In this document: in pieces, positions 1 through 6,997 of the stretch
Numbering within the stretch: the stretch's first letter is position 1
Layout of the letters: every line of letters begins with the position of its first letter
Notes under the pieces: generated by a model
Database searches by the model: none
What the model saw: the letters and a program-made list of their open reading frames with translations, nothing else
What the model was told of the DNA's origin: nothing
DNA from: Ferruginibacter sp.
GTDB lineage: Bacteria > Bacteroidota > Bacteroidia > Chitinophagales > Chitinophagaceae
Direction of reading: 5' to 3'
Assembly: GCA_018882645.1 (NCBI GenBank)
Contig: VERM01000068.1
Location: 1 to 7,411, forward strand
Length of the DNA: 7,411 nucleotides
Made by a program: the position numbers and the translations under genes

Positions 1-353
1 AGCTACAGCGATTCTATCAGGAACTTGAAGATCGATTTGGACCCGTTCCTTCGGAGGCCAATGATTTATTCATCACGGTAAGATGCAGAAAAATGGCTGT
101 GGATCTGGGTTTTGAAAAACTTTTCATTAAAAACAATACACTAAAATGTTTTTTTGTGAGCAATCCTGATTCCCCCTATTTTCAAAGTGAAACCTTCAAC
201 AGCATTCTTCTGTTTGTTCAGACAAAAACCAACAGAGCCACTCTTAAGCAGGTTGGAAAAAATGGGATTTTAGTGGTGGAAAATATTCAGAATATGAGTG
301 CGTTGTTTGAGTTTCTGAATGCCATGCATTCATTTGTTAGGACATATAAATAA
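1..353 (+). CDS. mfd: Transcription-repair coupling factor Mfd, C-terminal end (5' end outside window)
   Basis: This is the last 116 codons of Mfd, read in the frame beginning at base 3. Mfd is the ATP-dependent translocase that removes RNA polymerase stalled at DNA lesions and recruits UvrA for nucleotide excision repair. The visible part matches the C-terminal TRCF domain (D7): it opens with a YQELEDRFGPVP segment, the conserved start of that domain, followed by an LFITVRCRKMAVDLGFEKL helix region. A KNNTLKCFFVSNPDSPYF strand segment typical of Bacteroidota Mfd comes next, and the last part contains LKQVGKNGILVV. The helicase motors lie upstream and cannot be seen. An internal ATG at 93 is only a methionine within this frame, which stays open to the window edge. 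The stop is TAA at 351-353. No hairpin followed by a T-run is seen on the + strand, so how this transcript ends is unclear. Confidence 0.93.
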   Translation, partial: LQRFYQELEDRFGPVPSEANDLFITVRCRKMAVDLGFEKLFIKNNTLKCFFVSNPDSPYFQSETFNSILLFVQTKTNRATLKQVGKNGILVVENIQNMSALFEFLNAMHSFVRTYK

Positions 354-496
354 AAAAAAGTTTCTTGTAAGGTAAAATGTCGAATATTCAATACAGAACC
401 AAAATTCTTACATATTAGAGGCTTTAATTTTCACATTCCATATAATAAAAAAGCCGTTCAAAACTGAACGGCCAGTAGAAATATACTAAATGGAAT
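354..496. other. Convergent intergenic region between mfd and the small 66-aa gene
   Basis: This is A/T-rich sequence between two converging genes. It holds the minus-strand intrinsic terminator at 447-472, which is framed by a 7-bp inverted repeat, ATTCCAT at 435-441 and ATGGAAT at 490-496. An 8-bp palindrome, GAATATTC, lies at 382-389. I see no further gene here. Confidence 0.7.
447..472 (-). terminator. Intrinsic (rho-independent) terminator of the gyrB/66-aa unit
   Basis: Read on the minus strand, GCCGTTCA (472-465), loop GTTT, and TGAACGGC (460-453) form a perfect 8-bp stem with a tetraloop. Six T residues follow (452-447), then more A/T. It lies 25 nt past the stop codon of the 66-residue gene. 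On the + strand the stem has no following T-run, so it should work mainly for the minus-strand transcript. It could still slow polymerase arriving from mfd. Confidence 0.9.
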
Positions 497-697
497 TTAC
501 CATGATTTTTTGGCTACACCGTCTTTAACTGCTTGAAGTGCAGCGGCTTCGCCGAGCATAGTGGTCATTTTATTGCCTTTGCCATCGTGGCCCTGAGCCA
601 TATATCCGCCACGAGCAGTTTTTGTTATTACAGCGTCCTGCATGGGAACGTTTTTTTCTTTGGTTTTCATGCAATAAGCAGTGATCATTTTTGACAT
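497..697 (-). CDS. Small conserved-type protein, DUF5679-like but lacking most zinc-binding cysteines
   Basis: This encodes 66 residues with no signal peptide or membrane segment. The N-terminal half (AYCMKTKEK at 7-15, then an M-x-DA segment and GG-Y-MAQG at 30-36) follows the layout of DUF5679 proteins as I remember them, which begin AYCVKC and later carry a CP-x-CG-x-KM knuckle. Here only Cys9 remains: the partner position is Thr12, and the second knuckle reads HDGKGNKM (37-44) with no cysteine. Zinc binding through the usual four cysteines is therefore not possible. The C-terminal part (LGEAAALQAVKDGVAKKSW) looks like a short helix plus tail. The gene starts 90 nt after gyrB on the same strand and ends just before a strong terminator, so it is probably co-transcribed with gyrB and may also have its own promoter at 749-779. 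Start ATG at 697-695; Met4 is an alternative. Coding status is supported by position, terminator and composition; function is unknown. Confidence 0.78.
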   Translation of the reverse strand: MSKMITAYCMKTKEKNVPMQDAVITKTARGGYMAQGHDGKGNKMTTMLGEAAALQAVKDGVAKKSW

Positions 698-748
698 TTT
701 GAATAAAATTTATGGTTAGTAATGTGTGATGAAACTCTCGCTTCGAAT

Positions 749-779
749 ACAATATACAGAAAATTGTGAATGTGCCAAA
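749..779 (-). promoter_or_regulatory. Possible promoter for the 66-aa gene
   Basis: On the minus strand TTTG (779-776) is followed after 19 nt by TATATTGT (756-749). The spacing suits a Bacteroidota promoter. The -7 box keeps TAnnTT but departs from TAnnTTTG at its last two bases. A start about 6 nt further on would give a leader of roughly 45 nt. This is weak evidence; read-through from gyrB alone could express the gene. Confidence 0.33.
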
Positions 780-787
780 ATAAAAAC

Positions 788-2800
<2,013 letters not shown>

Positions 2801-2810
2801 CTAATGCGGG

Positions 2811-2818
2811 CAAATATA
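2811..2818 (-). promoter_or_regulatory. gyrB promoter, -7 box TATATTTG
   Basis: TATATTTG on the minus strand is an exact match to the Bacteroidota -7 consensus TAnnTTTG and ends 43 nt before the gyrB start codon. The nearest upstream TTG (2847-2845) is 26 nt away, longer than the usual spacing of about 19-23, so the -33 element is uncertain. The inverted repeat at 2823-2840 occupies that interval. Confidence 0.65.
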
Positions 2819-2822
2819 CCGA

Positions 2823-2840
2823 AAATAAAGGGGTTTATTT
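2823..2840. repeat. Inverted repeat just upstream of the gyrB -7 box
   Basis: AAATAAA (2823-2829), spacer GGGG, TTTATTT (2834-2840) is a perfect 7-bp dyad. It lies in the stretch where the spacer and -33 region of the gyrB promoter should be, 4 nt from the -7 box. The arms are A/T only, so chance is a serious alternative. An operator or a supercoiling-sensitive structure is a possibility. Confidence 0.45.
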
Positions 2841-2878
2841 AATACAAAATAAGAAAATATGAAAAGATTATTTATAGG

Positions 2879-2895
2879 TTTTTTGATTCAAAAAA
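2879..2895. repeat. 17-bp A/T palindrome in the gyrB/araC intergenic region
   Basis: TTTTTTGA (2879-2886), central T, TCAAAAAA (2888-2895) gives 8-bp perfect arms around one base. It lies between the two divergent promoters. The homopolymer arms could reflect A-tract bending as much as a protein site. Confidence 0.45.
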
Positions 2896-2916
2896 AGGGA
2901 TTTTCAAGGTTAACAG

Positions 2917-2958
2917 ACATTCATACAACCCTGGCTCGCTTGGGTTAAATATGAATGT
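2917..2958. repeat. 42-bp interrupted palindrome, candidate operator upstream of the AraC-family gene
   Basis: The outer arms ACATTCATA (2917-2925) and TATGAATGT (2950-2958) are perfect 9-bp complements. Inside them AACCC (2927-2931) pairs with GGGTT (2942-2946) around a 10-nt loop, with 1 nt on the left and 3 nt on the right unpaired between the two stems. That makes 14 paired positions, not confined to A/T. It ends 27 nt upstream of the AraC gene's -7 box. Neither strand has a T-run after the hairpin and the flanking genes diverge, so it is not a terminator. Being a binding site, perhaps for the AraC protein itself, is an inference from position. Confidence 0.75.
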
Positions 2959-2985
2959 TGCGAGACGGTTGTCATTTCGGTTTTG

Positions 2986-2993
2986 TAAATTTG
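2986..2993 (+). promoter_or_regulatory. Promoter of the AraC-family gene, -7 box TAAATTTG
   Basis: TAAATTTG matches TAnnTTTG exactly and ends 11 nt before the ATG at 3005. The leader would be only a few nucleotides. TTG triplets at 2958-2960 and 2969-2971 lie 25 and 14 nt upstream, neither at ideal spacing, which would fit a promoter that depends on an activator. If this box is used, the ATG at 2951 lies upstream of the transcript and cannot be the start codon. Confidence 0.5.
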
Positions 2994-3004
2994 TGCTCAA
3001 ATTC

Positions 3005-3949
3005 ATGACAGATCAAAAACACGACATATTAAGCATTGCATACAAACAGCCTTTTTTACAGGAAGAACTGGAAGTCTTGCTTGACGTGGTTCGCCATATT
3101 CCAGGATCGGTTAAATATTCCATTCAACGCTATAAAAAACTGCCCCAGTGGATAATTGAGGATACTGGAGTACTGATTTATAATTTCAACAAGCACAATC
3201 CCGAAGAGAATCATCTTGAGCTAAGGTTCTGTGTTTCAGGAAATATTTATTGCAAGGAAAAGCAAACAGAATGTGATTACTGCAAGTTCAATGCATCCAA
3301 ATCCTGTGTTGAGAAAATCGAAAGCGTGGATGTATTGAGTTTTGTTTATTCTCCCTCCTATCTGCAACAATTTGCGAAGTCAAATAAAAACAGTACATCT
3401 CTGACGGAACGAGTAGTATCCTTTACACATGATATTTCTTTCTCAAAAACTTTACCGCTTTGTGGAAAGACAAGAATAACGATTGAAAATTTGCTCAATC
3501 ACAATTATAGTGATACGCTTGAAAATATTTTTATCAATGCGCAGACTCAAACCCTTTTTCTATATAGTACAGACTGTATGTTGGGGGAAAAAGTAGAGAC
3601 GGGATTTCAATGTAAATTTCTGTCTAACGAAGCAGACAGAGAGAAAATCATCAAAGCAAGAGAAATTTTATTGCAGCATATCTGCGATCCTATAACCATC
3701 AAAGCCCTGAGCAGAAAGGTTGCAATCAATGAATGTTATCTTAAAAAAGGGTTCAAAGAAATTTTTGGCACCACCATATTTGATTTTTATCAGAGCCAGC
3801 GGATGGAGCATGCAAAGTATCTCTTGTACGACAAAGGATTGAGCGTTACAGAAGTATCACATCTACTAGGATATTCATCTATTTCACATTTCAGCACTGC
3901 TTTTAAAAAACACACAGGCATTAAGCCTTGCGAGCTGCTGACACATTAA
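3005..3949 (+). CDS. AraC-family transcriptional regulator (PchR-like), with a cysteine cluster in the sensor domain
   Basis: This is predicted to be a cytoplasmic DNA-binding regulator of 314 residues. The C-terminal AraC domain (about 213-312) has two helix-turn-helix units. The first, around ITIKALSRKVAINECYLKK and then GFKEIFGTT, is close to the pattern in PchR-type ferric-siderophore regulators. The second is SVTEVSHLLGYSSISHFSTAF followed by KKHTGIKP. The N-terminal part is a ligand or sensor domain with the helix ENIFINAQTQTLFLY before the linker. Five cysteines crowd residues 76-101 in a C-x6-C-x6-C-x2-C-x7-C pattern, which suggests metal or redox sensing. I chose ATG 3005 over an in-frame ATG at 2951 because the earlier one lies in a palindrome arm, upstream of a consensus -7 box, and would add 18 unremarkable residues. 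The gene is divergent from gyrB and tail to tail with an acetyltransferase. The effector and targets are unknown; the PchR resemblance does not prove an iron role. Confidence 0.88.
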   Translation: MTDQKHDILSIAYKQPFLQEELEVLLDVVRHIPGSVKYSIQRYKKLPQWIIEDTGVLIYNFNKHNPEENHLELRFCVSGNIYCKEKQTECDYCKFNASKSCVEKIESVDVLSFVYSPSYLQQFAKSNKNSTSLTERVVSFTHDISFSKTLPLCGKTRITIENLLNHNYSDTLENIFINAQTQTLFLYSTDCMLGEKVETGFQCKFLSNEADREKIIKAREILLQHICDPITIKALSRKVAINECYLKKGFKEIFGTTIFDFYQSQRMEHAKYLLYDKGLSVTEVSHLLGYSSISHFSTAFKKHTGIKPCELLTH

Positions 3950-3953
3950 AAAA

Positions 3954-4382
3954 TTATATTTTTTTCTCCATCAAAACATGAGGCAGGTTGAGTTCTATAA
4001 ATTCCTCTCCATTTTGTTCAAAACCAAACTTTTCATAAAACCCGACAGAGGGTTTGCGGGCATGAAGAATAATCTTCTTGCATCCTTTATCTCTTGCTAG
4101 ATTCTCAGCAAAAGACATTATAGATGCACCCACGCCGTTATGCTGCATTTGAAGATCTACGGCCATTTGTCTAAGTCTGAGTACGTGGTCGTCCACCTTG
4201 CAAAGTACACAACAACCGGTCATGTCTTCCTCATCAAAAGCACCTATCAGAATGTCGTCTTTTTCAGCATTCAGTTCTTGTTCGGTAAAATTCAACCCAA
4301 TAGGTTGCCTTAAAATCTTATACCTCAACTGAATCATTTTCTGGTAATCGACACTGCCATGATCTATTTGTTTCAAGCCCAT
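3954..4382 (-). CDS. GNAT-family N-acetyltransferase
   Basis: This is a single-domain, 142-residue GCN5-related acetyltransferase, which transfers an acetyl group from acetyl-CoA to an amine on a substrate that cannot be predicted. The opening region LRYKILRQPIGLNFTEQEL (19-37) and DDILIGAF (42-49) is typical of a small Bacteroidota group of these enzymes. Motif A is LRLRQMAV (68-75) followed by Q80-x-x-G83-x-G85, the acetyl-CoA pyrophosphate loop. Motif B is ILHARKPSVGFYEKFGF (105-121), where Tyr116 is a plausible general acid. The C-terminus PHVLMEKKI closes the fold. The length is normal and nothing looks broken. Its stop codon lies 4 nt from that of the AraC gene facing it. A purine stretch GAAAGGG sits just 3 nt before the ATG, too close for a normal Shine-Dalgarno. 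No clear promoter was found. Self-acetylation, a small-molecule substrate or a toxin-antitoxin role cannot be told apart; no antitoxin-like partner is present. Confidence 0.93.
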   Translation of the reverse strand: MGLKQIDHGSVDYQKMIQLRYKILRQPIGLNFTEQELNAEKDDILIGAFDEEDMTGCCVLCKVDDHVLRLRQMAVDLQMQHNGVGASIMSFAENLARDKGCKKIILHARKPSVGFYEKFGFEQNGEEFIELNLPHVLMEKKI

Positions 4383-4503
4383 ATCCCTTTCGTTTTATGG
4401 TGAATCATTCTATAAAACACTTTTGAAGCCGGTAAATCAAAAGCGACTTCTAATTTAAAAGCTCCATGCAACCCTTCAGCTGATTGCTGCAGGATTTTTG
4501 ATA

Positions 4504-4557
4504 CCCCAAGTTGTTATAAATATAGGTGATTTTGAGGATTTTTGGAATGACTTGGGG
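4504..4557. repeat. Spaced inverted repeat upstream of acpP
   Basis: CCCCAAGT (4504-4511) and ACTTGGGG (4550-4557) are perfect 8-bp complements 38 nt apart. G/C-rich arms stand out in this A/T-rich stretch. The right arm ends 52 nt upstream of the acpP -33 box. The two half-sites could bind one regulator on DNA, or could pair in a transcript from the acetyltransferase side. No function is shown. Confidence 0.5.
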
Positions 4558-4609
4558 CAGATTTTAAAATACGTTAAAAAAAATTATATATATAGTGTTA
4601 TACTATTTC

Positions 4610-4639
4610 TTTGTTATTAGCTCAAAAAGTATATTTTTG
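4610..4639 (+). promoter_or_regulatory. acpP promoter (TTTG, 18 nt, TATTTTTG)
   Basis: TTTG at 4610-4613 and TATTTTTG at 4632-4639 match the Bacteroidota -33 and -7 elements with an 18-nt spacer. An A/T-rich tract with A8 lies just upstream. Transcription would start near 4645, giving a leader of about 23 nt that is A/T-rich and has no Shine-Dalgarno. This is the best promoter in the window and probably drives acpP and fabF together. Confidence 0.75.
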
Positions 4640-4667
4640 CAGCTGTATTTAACCAAAATATATTACC

Positions 4668-4904
4668 ATGTCAGAAATTGCAACAAGAGTAAAAAAAATC
4701 ATTGTTGACAAATTAGGTGTTGACGAAGCAGAGGTAACCCCTGAGGCTTCCTTCACCAATGATTTAGGTGCCGACAGTCTGGACACCGTTGAATTAATTA
4801 TGGAATTTGAAAAAGAATTCAATATTTCTATTCCTGATGAACAAGCTGAGACCATTACAACTGTTGGTCAGGCTGTATCTTACCTGGAAGAAAACTCCAA
4901 GTAA
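4668..4904 (+). CDS. acpP: Acyl carrier protein
   Basis: AcpP is the small acidic protein that carries growing acyl chains as thioesters on a 4'-phosphopantetheine arm through type II fatty acid synthesis. At 78 residues it has the normal length. The attachment site is Ser37 in [11 protein letters not shown] (32-42), modified by holo-ACP synthase. The acidic recognition helix II follows ([12 protein letters not shown], 42-53), then IPDEQAE and the last helix [11 protein letters not shown]. The ATG at 4668 sits about 23 nt after the predicted transcript start. The gap to fabF is 30 nt, so the two are almost certainly one operon, as in most Bacteroidota. Nothing suggests a polyketide or secondary-metabolite carrier: the neighbour is a housekeeping FabF. 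Confidence 0.98.
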   Translation: MSEIATRVKKIIVDKLGVDEAEVTPEASFTNDLGADSLDTVELIMEFEKEFNISIPDEQAETITTVGQAVSYLEENSK

Positions 4905-4934
4905 GCTATCCATAAAATTTTACAGGCAAATCAT

Positions 4935-6188
4935 ATGGCTTTAAAGAGAGTAGTCGTCACCGGTTTGGGAGCACTGACTCCTTTGGGGAAAACTGTCGAT
5001 GAATTTTGGCAGAATCTATCCAAAGGTGTGAGTGGCTGTGATTACATCAAACAATTCGACGTAACAAAATTCAAGACAAGATTTGCCTGTGAAGTTAAAG
5101 ACTTTGACCCCACGACATATCTCGATAAAAAAGAAGCCAGAAAAATTGACCGTTATTGTCAATTCGCTTTAATTGCCAGCGATGAAGCTGTTAGAGATGC
5201 CGGTATAACCAAAGAAAATATTGATCCTGACCGAGTTGGTGTCATCTTTGCCAGCGGCATTGGCGGTCTGATTACCTTTCAGGAAGAAGTAATGAATTTT
5301 GCGGCAGGAGACGGTACTCCCCGATTCAATCCTTTCTTCATTCCGAAAATGATTCTTGACATTGCTGCCGGACAAATTTCGATGCGTAATGGATTTCGAG
5401 GACCAAATTACGCTGTAGTCAGTGCATGTGCATCTTCCACCAATGCGATCATTGATGCATTCGACAATATTCGTCTTGGAAAGGCAGACATCATCATAAC
5501 CGGCGGTAGCGAAGCTGTTATCAGTGCTGCGGGTGTGGGTGGATTTAATGCCATGAAAGCGTTAAGCGAAAGAAATGACGACCCTTCTACTGCGAGCAGA
5601 CCATTTGATAAAGATCGGGATGGTTTTGTTATGGGCGAAGGGGCAGGCGTATTGGTGCTGGAAAGCCTTGATCATGCTTTGGCGAGAGGCGCAAAAATAT
5701 ATTGCGAGGTAGCCGGTGGCGCAGCCACAGCGGACGCGCACCATATCACAGCTCCGCATCCTGAAGGTTTAGGTGCCAACAATGTGATGAAGGCTGCACT
5801 GAAAGATGCCGGAATGAACCCTGAAGAAGTTGATTATATCAATGTTCATGGAACATCAACGCCTCTTGGAGATATTGCAGAGTCGAAAGCAATATTGAAA
5901 GTATTTGGCGAACATGCCTATAACTTAAACATCAGCTCTACCAAAAGCATGACCGGACACTGTCTTGGTGCAGCGGGTGCTCTTGAAGCGTTGGCCTGCA
6001 TTTTAGCAGTCACCAAAAACATTATTCCTCCCACCATCAATCACTTTACGGACGATCCGGAATTGGATCCAAAGTTGAACTTTACTTTTAACAAAGCTCA
6101 GGAAAAAGTTGTCAATGCCGCATTGAGCAACACCTTTGGTTTTGGCGGACACAATGCATCGATCATTGTAAAAAAATACTCTGCATAA
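4935..6188 (+). CDS. fabF: 3-oxoacyl-[acyl-carrier-protein] synthase II
   Basis: FabF is the condensing enzyme (KAS II) that adds a malonyl-ACP-derived two-carbon unit to acyl-ACP; in E. coli it also controls the unsaturated C16 to C18 step. At 417 residues it is full length, with a complete thiolase-fold catalytic set: nucleophile Cys165 in SACASSTN, His305 in NVHGTSTPLGD, Lys337 in SSTKSMTGH and His342 in that same motif. The N-terminal half includes RVVVTGLGALTPLG (5-18) and the C-terminus has NTFGFGGHNAS (399-409), the usual KAS glycine-rich end. Catalytic Cys-His-His distinguishes it from FabH. KAS I (FabB) cannot be fully excluded by motifs alone, but Bacteroidota carry FabF next to acpP. 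It is co-transcribed with acpP. A 76-nt gap separates it from rnc. Confidence 0.97.
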   Translation: MALKRVVVTGLGALTPLGKTVDEFWQNLSKGVSGCDYIKQFDVTKFKTRFACEVKDFDPTTYLDKKEARKIDRYCQFALIASDEAVRDAGITKENIDPDRVGVIFASGIGGLITFQEEVMNFAAGDGTPRFNPFFIPKMILDIAAGQISMRNGFRGPNYAVVSACASSTNAIIDAFDNIRLGKADIIITGGSEAVISAAGVGGFNAMKALSERNDDPSTASRPFDKDRDGFVMGEGAGVLVLESLDHALARGAKIYCEVAGGAATADAHHITAPHPEGLGANNVMKAALKDAGMNPEEVDYINVHGTSTPLGDIAESKAILKVFGEHAYNLNISSTKSMTGHCLGAAGALEALACILAVTKNIIPPTINHFTDDPELDPKLNFTFNKAQEKVVNAALSNTFGFGGHNASIIVKKYSA

Positions 6189-6209
6189 TCTTTCTAAACA
6201 GGATTTGGC

Positions 6210-6244
6210 TTTGTTAAGATTCTGCGACAAATAGGTTAATTTCG
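6210..6244 (+). promoter_or_regulatory. Possible rnc promoter
   Basis: TTTG at 6210-6213 and TAATTTCG at 6237-6244 are 23 nt apart. The second differs from TAnnTTTG at one base. A start near 6250 would put the TTG initiation codon of rnc (6265) about 15 nt into the transcript. Read-through from fabF is an alternative or additional source, since no terminator hairpin is seen after fabF. Confidence 0.4.
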
Positions 6245-6264
6245 ATAAAACATACGAAAACATC

Positions 6265-6978
6265 TTGCGATTTTTTTTTAAATTTTTCGAAAAAGATGCT
6301 GAAGACAAGACATTTAAAATTCAGCTTACCAACATCCTTGGATTCTCACCAAAGAATCTCACCCTCTATAAAACAGCTCTAAGTCACCGATCCATGCGGG
6401 AAGGAGCTGATGAAAATAACGAAAGACTGGAATTTCTTGGTGATGCGGTATTGAGTTCCGTCATTGCACATTATCTGTTCAAAAAATACCCATATAAGGG
6501 CGAAGGCTTTCTAACGGAGATGCGCAGCAAAATGGTTAACAGGCAGAAACTGAATGAAATTGCATTAAAGATGGGGCTGAAAAAAATAACCATTTACAAT
6601 AAATTTGACAGCGCACTCAAAACGTCTCAAATATTTGGCAATACACTGGAAGCGCTCATTGGTGCCGTATATCTGGACAGAGGATATAAGCAAACGAAAA
6701 CATGGGTGGAAGAATACATGATCTATCCGCATCTGTTTGCAGATGATCTGGAATCAATAGACATTAACATAAAAAACAAGCTTTATGGATGGGCGAGCAG
6801 AAATGGCAAGTTGTTAGAATTTATCACCATCAATGAGAAAATTGAAAACGGAAGAAGATTGTTTACAATCGGCGCCTTGATTGACGGAGAAGTTGTGGCA
6901 GAGGCGAAAGGATTCAATAAAAAAGATGCCAGTCAGCTAGCGGCTCAGCAAGCAATCGACAAACTGGCCATTACATAA
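6265..6978 (+). CDS. rnc: Ribonuclease III
   Basis: RNase III cuts double-stranded RNA as a homodimer and processes rRNA precursors and structured mRNAs. The 237 residues contain the nuclease domain (about 18-152) with the signature NERLEFLGDAVL (52-63), then a double-stranded-RNA-binding domain (about 168-234) ending in KKDASQLAAQQAIDKL. By alignment with E. coli E41, D45, D114 and E117, the metal-binding positions are Glu56, Asp60, Asn126 and Glu129. Asn126, in FGNTLEALIGA, replaces the expected aspartate. The start is TTG at 6265: the frame opens at 6235 after a TAG, contains no ATG or GTG before this point, and the next methionine (Met44) lies beyond conserved residues. Directly after the start is a run of nine T coding for three Phe. 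It sits in the conserved acpP-fabF-rnc order, with 19 nt to gpsA. Confidence 0.95.
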   Translation: MRFFFKFFEKDAEDKTFKIQLTNILGFSPKNLTLYKTALSHRSMREGADENNERLEFLGDAVLSSVIAHYLFKKYPYKGEGFLTEMRSKMVNRQKLNEIALKMGLKKITIYNKFDSALKTSQIFGNTLEALIGAVYLDRGYKQTKTWVEEYMIYPHLFADDLESIDINIKNKLYGWASRNGKLLEFITINEKIENGRRLFTIGALIDGEVVAEAKGFNKKDASQLAAQQAIDKLAIT

Positions 6979-6997
6979 AATCATCAAAAAAATAAAG

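Larger units (their letters stand above)
4383..4667. other. Divergent intergenic region between the acetyltransferase gene and acpP
   Basis: These 285 bp contain no convincing gene. They hold the inverted repeat at 4504-4557, then an A/T-rich tract with a run of eight A and TATATATATA at about 4578-4594, which resembles an upstream promoter element, then the acpP promoter. A minus-strand promoter for the acetyltransferase must also lie here but I could not place it. Confidence 0.7.

Noticed and set aside
435..496. ATTCCAT / ATGGAAT repeat surrounding the terminator
   Set aside because: Only 7 bp with 48 nt between the arms, mostly A/T; not enough to claim a separate element beyond the terminator stem.
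570..752. Minus-strand frame of 60 codons overlapping the 66-aa gene
   Set aside because: It runs in another frame of the small gene, and the terminator and gyrB spacing fit the 66-residue frame better.
2951..3004. N-terminal extension of 18 residues for the AraC-family protein
   Set aside because: Its ATG lies in a palindrome arm and upstream of an exact -7 box, so it is probably not translated; kept as an alternative in the gene entry.
4383..4395. Shine-Dalgarno-like GAAAGGG before the acetyltransferase ATG
   Set aside because: The spacing of about 3 nt is too short and no other gene here uses such a site.
4486..4498. Short CAGC-GCTG type stem upstream of the acetyltransferase gene, considered as a terminator or leader hairpin
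   Set aside because: Only 4 bp and no convincing T-run or reading context.
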